Shown here in pieces: positions 57,001 through 64,000 of a DNA stretch of 64,000 bases (the first letter of the stretch is position 1; each line of letters begins with the position of its first letter). Both the position numbers and the translations under genes were made by a program. The notes under the pieces were generated by a model. It did no database searches and was not told the DNA's origin. It saw only the letters and a list, made by a program, of their open reading frames with translations. This DNA comes from Topomyia yanbarensis (taxonomy: Eukaryota; Arthropoda; Insecta; Diptera; Culicidae), in NCBI RefSeq assembly GCF_030247195.1, contig NC_080670.1, forward strand, positions 37,849,934-37,913,933, given 5' to 3'.

Positions 57001-60000
57001 ATTAAGGCACGAGTCATTTGAATACTTGTCATTCCACCACTTTTCATTTCATCAGTTGTCATTCCAGTACTCGTCATTTTAGCACACGCATTCCAGAATT
57101 CGTCATTCCGACACTGATTATTCCATCACTCGTCCTTAAAGCACTCGTCATGCCAGAACTTCCTATTACAATTCTAGCTATTCCAGCATTGATCAATCTA
57201 GTTCGTATCATTTCAGCATTCTTCATTATAGTACTCGTCATTATTACTTTCTATTAGCCGTCAATTTAATACTTCGTTGCGTGATGACACCAATTTTAGA
57301 ATTCATCATGTGATACTACCCTTTATTTCGGGTTTGACACTCCAAAACCAGCCATAACAATATACGATTGGTTACTATTATTTTAATGCGTCACGTGATG
57401 GCACTCATTTCAACAGTCATTATACTACTCGTCATTTTAGTACTCGTCATTTCAGCTCTTGTCATTTCAGTACTCGCCATAACTATCGTACCAGTACTTG
57501 TATACCTAATCATTCCAGCACACATCACTCTAGCATTCTTCATTCCAGCACTCTTTAATCCAGCACTCGTCATTCCCGTACACGTCATCTTAGCACTTAT
57601 AATTCTAGCACAAGCCATCTTAGCACTCATCAATCCAGTAAACACTATTTTAGCACTCATCATTTCAACTCGCCATGCCTCATCATTCCAGCACATATCG
57701 TTCTAGCACTCGTCATTCCAGTATTTGTTAGCTAAGCACTTGTCATCTTAGGACTCGCCATCATGACCCTAATCATCTAAGCACTCGTCATTTCAGCACT
57801 TTTCATTCTTGTAGTCATTTTAGTATTCGTCATTTCAGCTCTTGTCATTTCAGAACTCGCTTTAACTGTCGTTCCAGTACTTGCCATATCTAATCAATCC
57901 AGCACACATCACTCTAGCATTCTTCATTCCAGCACTCGTCAATCCAGCACTCGTCATTCCAGTACTTGTCATCTTAGCACTCATCATTCCAGTAGTCGCC
58001 ATTTTAGCACTCATCATTTCAACTCTTGTCAATTCCAGTACTCGCCATACCTCATCATTCCAGCACATATCGTTCTAGCACTCGTCATTCCAGCACTCGT
58101 CATCTTGGCACTTGTCATCTTGGCACTTGTCATCTTGGCACTTGTCATATTAGCACTTATCATCTAAGCACTCGTCATTTCAACACTCTTCATTCTTGTA
58201 GTCATTTTAGTATTCGTCATTTCAGCTCTTGTCATTTCAGCACTCGCCATAACTGTCGTTCCAGTACTTGCCATATCTAATCAATCCAGCACACGTCACT
58301 CTAGCATTCTTCATTCCAGCACTCGTCAATCCAGAACTCGTCATTCCAGTACTTGTCATCTTAGCACTTATCATTGTAGCACAAATCATCTTAGCACTCA
58401 ACATTCCAGTAGTCGCCATTTTAGCACTCATCATTTCAACTCTTGTCAATTCCAGTACTCGCCATACCTCATCATTCCAGCACATATCGTTCTAGCACTC
58501 GTCATTCCAGCACTCGTCATCTTGGCACTTGTCATCTTGGCACTTGTCATATTAGCACTTATCATCTAAGCACTCGTCATTCCATCACTCGTCAATCCAG
58601 CACTCGTCAATCTAGCACTCGTCATTTCAGTATTCGTCTGCACTCGTCATTTCAGCACTCTTCATTCTAGTAGTCATTTTAACTCTCGTCATTTAAGCAT
58701 TCGTCATTCCAGTACTTGTCACTTTTTTGTTCAAAGCTGATTTAATAACAATCGTACTGTCAATCGTCATTACGGAGCTCGTGAAAGAATTCGTCACGTG
58801 ACGGCAGTCATTGCGGAAGTCGTCACGTTACAAAATTTCCCATTTCCAAATTCGTTACTACAAAAAATTATGAACAATTCAAACCATCATTCCGAAAGTC
58901 ATTTTAACACTTGCCACTCTTTTTCTGCATTCATCATTCCAGCCCTTCTCATTGCACCATTCGTCATTCCAGCACTCGTTTTTCAGTAGCTTCGATACTC
59001 GACAATCCGGAGGTCGTCATTCTGTCGGTCGGTACGCGGTACATGCGAGAAATCGTTAAGCGCTAATCATTTCGTAACTTAACAATTCTTCTTCCTTAAA
59101 TTCGTCAGCTCGACTCTCTTTGTTTTCTCTCTCTCCCTCTTTCTTCCCATCATTACTCGACTGTTTTATACATTTGCTTCTCAACTTTTAGCATAGTATG
59201 CTAGTCGAAATCAGAGACATTCGATGTATAATGAAGCAATTTTGGCAAGTTCTATGATGACGCCGTAATAATCAAAAGAGAAAATAAACAAAGAGAGGCT
59301 CTCATGTACACTTAGGACCATTGTTTGTCTATAATATTATACATACAATTGTCATTTTGAATGATATTTTGCACCCTTTAGACATTCTTGCGCTCACCAG
59401 TCCGGTGATAATCTTGTAAAAATTTTAGCATTCGTCATTTCGTCTCTAGTCATTCTAGTACGCAACACTAGAGACGATGACAGTTGCCACTCCAGCACTT
59501 CTCACTGAGGCATTCCTCATTTAGACACTCCTCTCCCCTGGCGTTTGTCATATTTGCTTCTTACTCTTGACAATTTTTGAATGCTTTTCCAACATTTATC
59601 GTGACGGAACTCGAGAAAAAACTCATCATATGACGACACTCATTTCATCACGTGACGAAACCATCAATTTTGGTATAGATTCTTACGATTTATATTGTCA
59701 TTCTGATAGCCATTTCAAGATGCATCAATACCATATAGTCTATGTTTAGGAACACAAACCTCCGAATAGCATGGGGAAGGTTCAGAAAATTCGTCATAAC
59801 GGAACTCGCCAACGAATTCGTTAAGTGACCATACTTATTTCGGAATTCATCACGTGACAATGTTTATCTCGAAAGTCGTTACTTGACAATATTCGGAATT
59901 CATCAACCCAAAACTTCGTAAACCATAACAAAAAATTCGTCCAATTTTGAAGGCGCCATTCAGTGTCTCATGTCGACATCTTTCCCTTCGACAATGTTTT

Positions 60001-62748
60001 ACTGCTACTCATCGGTCTCGTACTCCCCATTCTGGATCAATTGCTCAATTGTTGTTCGAGAGTTTGACATTTGGCATTATTATTTACGCGTAGTCGTCGT
60101 TTTAATACTTCGTGGCGTGATAACAATTTCAGAATTCATGTGACGTGACAGTATTTCGGATTTTATCACTCCAAAACTTCATCAGCCATAACAATAGACG
60201 ATACTGTTCTTAATCCGTCACATGACGACACTCATTTTGAAAGTCATCACGTGACACAGTTACTGATTTCGTAATTCGTTACTCTTCAACCGGAACAACC
60301 TTTCCAAAGAAGTTCATTTACACGCGGCGTTTGTAAGGTCCTTACTGTGCAGCAATTTTACTTTTGATGCTGGTGTAAGGCGCGTGATGATGGAATTTCC
60401 TTGAAATTTGTGTAATGTCATTACTTAATAATAACACGTTTAATGCTTTTTTAAGAGTCTCCAAAGATGTTGATTTTTTTAACAGCCTTTCTGAATGCCA
60501 TTCCCACATTTGTCATAACGGAACTCGTTCAACAATTCGTTACGTGACGATACTTATTTCGAAATTCGTCACGTGATGATACTAGGATTTAGGCTAGTAA
60601 GTAGAAGATTTACAGAACGGCAGAACGATTCATACATAACTATTAAATCGAAAATGGATCTTCGAAGTTAACCGTTTCGCTCATGTCTCTTGTCAAGCCA
60701 CAAACCATTTTCTTCGAGCGTCAGTTAAAACTAATGCTCAATCACTAGACCGTTCGCATTCGAACATAATCTCAGAATCCCGGTCCAAAAAATACGCATC
60801 ACATCGTTCCGACATTTTGATAAATAGCAAACACAAGATTCCGCCTGATGGTCAGTATCTTGCTCGTGCCGCCTCACGCGTACAAAAGAGCGAAACACGT
60901 GATGTCACGAATCAGCTCCGTAGCAATCAAAGAAATGAATGCTCCAATTTACCCCGCGAAATGATTGTACGGTACTTCCACTTCAGCTGGTTAGGCTACT
61001 TTTGTTTACCAATCACTCGTCCAGATGAAAGTGAAAGTCGACAAGTTGCTCCCTGTAGATGGCGGCGGTGAAACTACGCACGCACCCAAAATATCCAATC
61101 AAACGATTTCCGAAACAATGTGATCCAGATTCCTCCATTTGTCGAATCCCACCGTAGCACTCATCCCGAGCATCATCGCGTCTTGATTCAAATAAAACGC
61201 CTCGACGAAACCATCCTCGCCGATTACCGTTCGCGGTGCGCGTGCCCCGTTCTAATACCCCGCATTCCGTTTCGAGCACCTGCAGCAGCAAACCGCTCCG
61301 TTTGATATGATTACGCGAAATCCATTTTTTTCGGTAGGGGACGGTGGGTGCGCAGCGAGCCCCAAACAACTTCACAAATGCGAACAGAGAAGTATGAAAA
61401 GCTTCGCCAACACACACTTTCTAGGCCACAGCGCTTCCGCCCGCCCGCCTCGTAATTGATATCGAGAGCTCGAGACTGACCCACATCAAACAGCGTCGGC
61501 CAAGGCAGCTGCAGCCTGTTTGTAGTTTCCTCCGGCCACGCTCGCAGCCCTCCCATGGCTTTCCAAACCGGGTCTTACCGAGCGTGAATTCGCATTGCGC
61601 AATATTAGCGCTTCATTCGAATCGATGGATAATTGCGGTGCACCCTCGAATACATACTCAGCCGCCCACCATATCACTTGCTCGGCTCGGAAATTAGAAA
61701 TTAGAACACACCAAAGAGTCTAATTAGTGGGACCTGCCAGAGCGCACAATTCGGAAACCTACTTCTCGTTTGTATATCACCTGCCCCACCGCTGGTGGCA
61801 AGAGGACCCGGTTTATTTTTTATTTCATTTCATTTCCGTATGGGTAGATTTGTGGCGTTGCAAAATCGGTTCTTGCATATCTGGAACAAAAATACTGTTC
61901 GACACAAAAATAATTAAAATAAAACCCTCGAATGCCGCCATTAAGTTCTAATCAACAAATTTGTGTTTTGCTTTCATTTCTCCCCCTACACAGAGACGCG
62001 TCGGCCTCAGTTGAACGTATGGGCAAATCCGTCTCGGAGAACGAAATCATCAACACCCTGCCGGCCACTTCCGAAGAGAAGAGCGACGCCCTGTTCGATA
62101 TGGCCATCGACTCCGCCAAGCGACTGTTCACCGCCCGCTCCATCCAGATCCGTCTGCCGGAGGAAGCCAGCGAAACCATTGCCCGTTCCCTCGAAGAAGG
62201 TAGAACCCTGAAGAAAGGTCCGTATCACCGAACTAACCTTACCTTATTAACCGCCATTTCCTTCCTTTGCACATGATTCTATTTGGGGCTTTCTTTTTTT
62301 TCGGTTTCTCTTTCCACACACACGCACTCTCCTTACAGGTAAGAAACTGAAGAAAATCCTCGGCCCACTTGCTCTGGCTGTCGGAGGAAAGCTGTTCGCT
62401 CTGCTGCCCCTACTTCTCGGAGGAGTCGCTCTGCTCGCCATCAAGGCTCTGTTCGTCTCGAAGATCGCTCTGATCCTGGCCGTTATCCTGGCATTCAAGA
62501 AATTCCTCGGAGGAGCCGTTGATGGAGCTGGTACTCTTGGACTGCTGTCAAAGGCTGTCGGAGGCGGTGGTGGTGCTGCTGCTATTGGAAGCGCTCTCGG
62601 CGGTGGTGGTGCTGCTGCCCCTGCCCCTGCTGGTTGGACTGGAGCTGGTGCTAGCGGTTGGTCCCAAGGAAACTCTCAGTATCCTTATGCCCGCAGCTAC
62701 GACACCGCCCAGGATCTCGCTTACAGTGCCCAGGCCCCAAAGGCGTAA
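54090..62748 (+). CDS. Osiris-family (DUF1676) membrane protein, three coding exons
   Basis: Coding exons are 54090-54322, 61994-62217 and 62339-62748. Splice sites are AG/GTGAAT with CTACACAG and AAG/GTCCGT with CCTTACAG, and both junctions keep phase (AG+A, G+GT). The product is 288 residues: signal peptide 1-16 (cleavage near AMA/APA), a two-cysteine region (C41, C50), a central charged segment, a long hydrophobic region about 159-205, a Gly/Ala-rich segment, and the C-terminal AQDLAY (276-281) that matches the AQxLAY motif of Osiris proteins. Family members are insect-specific and act in the endosomal or secretory system of cuticle-forming epithelia. The two-Cys, hydrophobic DUF1676 and AQxLAY order fits the family closely. 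I did not assign a paralogue number. Other Osiris genes usually cluster nearby; none is in this window. Confidence 0.93.
57000..58725. repeat. CACTCGTCATTCCAG minisatellite with higher-order repeats
   Basis: A 15-base unit CACTCGTCATTCCAG, with variants CACTTGTCATCTTGG and CACTCGTCATTTCAG, fills the region. Since 15 is divisible by three, both strands stay open and give repetitive hydrophobic or Met/Ser/Ala-rich frames that are artefacts. Larger blocks repeat: a segment starting CCATATCTAATCAATCCAGC occurs at 57882 and about 58270 (period about 388) and a related one starts near 57510. Confidence 0.93.
59170..59325 (-). repeat. Fragment of the 263-bp MITE family in the intron
   Basis: The reverse complement shares GAGAGCCTCTCTTTGTTTA and the following TTCTCTTT.GATTATTACG.CGTCAT text with the MITE at 51614-51876, but the perfect inverted termini are missing. 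Confidence 0.65.
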
Positions 62749-63823
62749 ACAACCTGTCCACGAACTTCCAAAACGAAACCATATTAGATTAAGAAGCTCC
62801 TCCCTTCTACCCCTTCAACTCTAGCTAGCCTTCAATCCGTTACCTTCGCACCTTCGTTTCTTGGGTTCTACCTCGGGTTCCCTGCCCACCACTCTGTACC
62901 CTGTCTTTTCGCACTTTGCAAGCCTCCTCCCACCGCCCTAGTGTCTAGTCTATCACTCTTTCTGCTAGAGCCACCAAGCGAGCGACCCATCGTTGACGAG
63001 TCCCCAGCCTAGTCGCAAAATTAGCTCCACTCACACGCACAACAGCATTTAAAAACCACATCGGATCGTGACAACAGTGATCCACTGCAACGACCGGGTG
63101 TGCCAGCTCACACCCAGCGCCCGTTCAATCTTTCCACCAAACCCGACAGCACCAGCCCAACACTCTCTACCCTCTTCACCTCACCACTCACAACTTTAAC
63201 CGATAAACCAACACACACGCACACCAACCACTGCGCCGTGAAGTGAGAGCAACTTGCGAGATAGGAATCGAAAACAAAGGTACAAAGCCGTCGGCTTGCA
63301 ACGATTGGTAAGCCACCCATTTGTACATACACCTTAAACAAAACAAAACAAAACACAAGCTCACAGGCCGAAACGAAAGTCGGCAGAGAATTTGCACAAA
63401 CAATTGACACGCTCAGCCCGCGGCTGAGCGCTCAGGTGGCTGCACGGCACAACCGAAAGTGTGCCAATCGCTTGATGGCTTTCCGTACTTGCTGTTCAAT
63501 CTGTCCCGATTCGCCCTGACAGGAGGCGGTCGCCTACCATTTCAACGTCTTGGTCGGGTTTGCCCTGGGAGCGACTTCCCAGGAATCCGACAATTTCCGA
63601 TCTAAAGCAGCCTAATTAGTGTTTTACTAGTGTGTAGTAATTTATTTGCAAGCGACAACAAAAAATTAAACCCACGAGAGAAAAAGAGAGAGAGAGGAAA
63701 CTAAAACAAAACTAGATTCGCAAGAGATCGAACGTGTAATTAATTTATTTTAATTTATGATTTTCTAGTTATTAGCTCGGAAACAAATATATACGAGAGA
63801 GAGAGATAGAGAGAAAAAATAAA
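62749..63823 (+). other. Osiris 3' UTR and poly(A) signal
   Basis: After the TAA (62746-62748) about 1.07 kb of non-coding DNA leads to an AATAAA at 63818-63823. An earlier weak signal AATTAAA lies near 63664. GA microsatellites lie at about 63681-63697 and 63796-63813. The end point is inferred. Confidence 0.6.
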
Positions 63824-64000
63824 CAGAAACAAAGCAATCGCAGCACAAAACGTAAATACAAATACAAACCCACAAACATCAATCACAACGTGCAAAACCT
63901 CGACTGTATAGATTACCGCTTAATTTGTAAAAGTTTTATAGACTTGTGTAAAGTAACGAACACGATGTGTCAATAGTCATTAATTTGATTTTTTTTCTTT
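63824..64000. other. Downstream flank
   Basis: Nothing recognised before the window ends. Confidence 0.4.

Larger units (their letters stand above)
55600..60600. repeat. Decayed repeat field with TCACGTGA palindromes
   Basis: Degenerate units of the form ATTCGTCACGTGACGACACT recur through the intron. Exact CACGTG hexamers occur at 55637, 56101, 56416, 56714, 56745, 57392, 58795, 59649, 59851, 60249 and 60570, with a further one at 60896 outside the field. Many near-matches (CACATGA, CATGTGACG, TACGTGACG) lie between. The motif appears to belong to the repeat unit. Confidence 0.75.
54323..61993 (+). other. Intron 1 of the Osiris gene
   Basis: 7671 bases from GTGAAT to CTACACAG. The first 1.1 kb and the last 1.4 kb look single-copy. 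The middle (about 55500-60600) is decayed tandem repeat with a MITE copy. No nested gene is supported; the 206-codon minus frame at 54014-54634 is an antisense shadow of exon 1. Confidence 0.85.

Noticed and set aside
57368..58670. Repetitive hydrophobic and Met/Ser-rich frames on both strands
   Set aside because: They come from a 15-base minisatellite in an intron and show no start context or conservation.
55600..58725. CRISPR-like repeat array
   Set aside because: Units are adjacent and degenerate with no unique spacers, and the genome is eukaryotic.

Overview
This window looks like insect nuclear DNA, most probably from a mosquito (culicine, Aedes-like; the genus is inferred from the repeat mix, not proven). 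It is AT-rich, almost free of host genes for its first 53 kb, and packed with nested transposable elements. The repeats seen are non-LTR retrotransposons of at least five kinds (R1-like, RTE-like, LOA/I-like with RNase H, L1/Tx1-like, and an endonuclease-only relic), hAT-type and TA-target MITEs, and long foldback repeats. There are no bacterial-type operons, rRNA genes or CRISPR arrays.

Layout. 1-788 is a long foldback hairpin. 789-5935 holds an RTE-like LINE scrap, a SINE-like piece and unannotated DNA. 5936-11945 is a decayed R1-like LINE lying between two inverted copies of one repeat. 12283-12892 and 29836-30741 are two copies, in opposite orientation, of a TTAA-ended foldback element. 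16840-18120 is an RTE-like LINE cut by a 767-bp TA-target element. 18600-19312 is an ATTCATTTG array ending in a perfect hairpin. 19395-29020 is a three-level nest: an old LOA/I-like LINE on the minus strand, split by a 1.3-kb TA-target MITE and by a nearly complete 4.7-kb L1-like LINE. 30853-33247 is a 5'-truncated LINE with 17-bp target duplications, itself hit by a hAT-type element with an 8-bp duplication. 34176-40830 holds further foldbacks, a decayed gene-like reading frame of unknown origin, and an element built around repeats of one 15-bp motif. 41-46 kb is mostly single-copy-looking DNA with short repeats. 46600-47400 is an endonuclease relic running into a 0.5-kb octamer array. 49553-51432 is a hAT-type element containing an RTE-like fragment.

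The one host gene I can support is on the plus strand at 53887-63823: an Osiris-family (DUF1676) gene with three coding exons (54090-54322, 61994-62217, 62339-62748), predicted to make a 288-residue secretory-pathway membrane protein. Its 7.7-kb first intron is mostly a decayed minisatellite with higher-order structure and many CACGTG palindromes.

No multi-gene system is visible. The most interesting items are the 15-bp-motif element, the structured Osiris intron, the exact nesting junctions that allow relative dating, the unexplained gene relic at 35282-35839, and the long hairpins that could feed small-RNA pathways.
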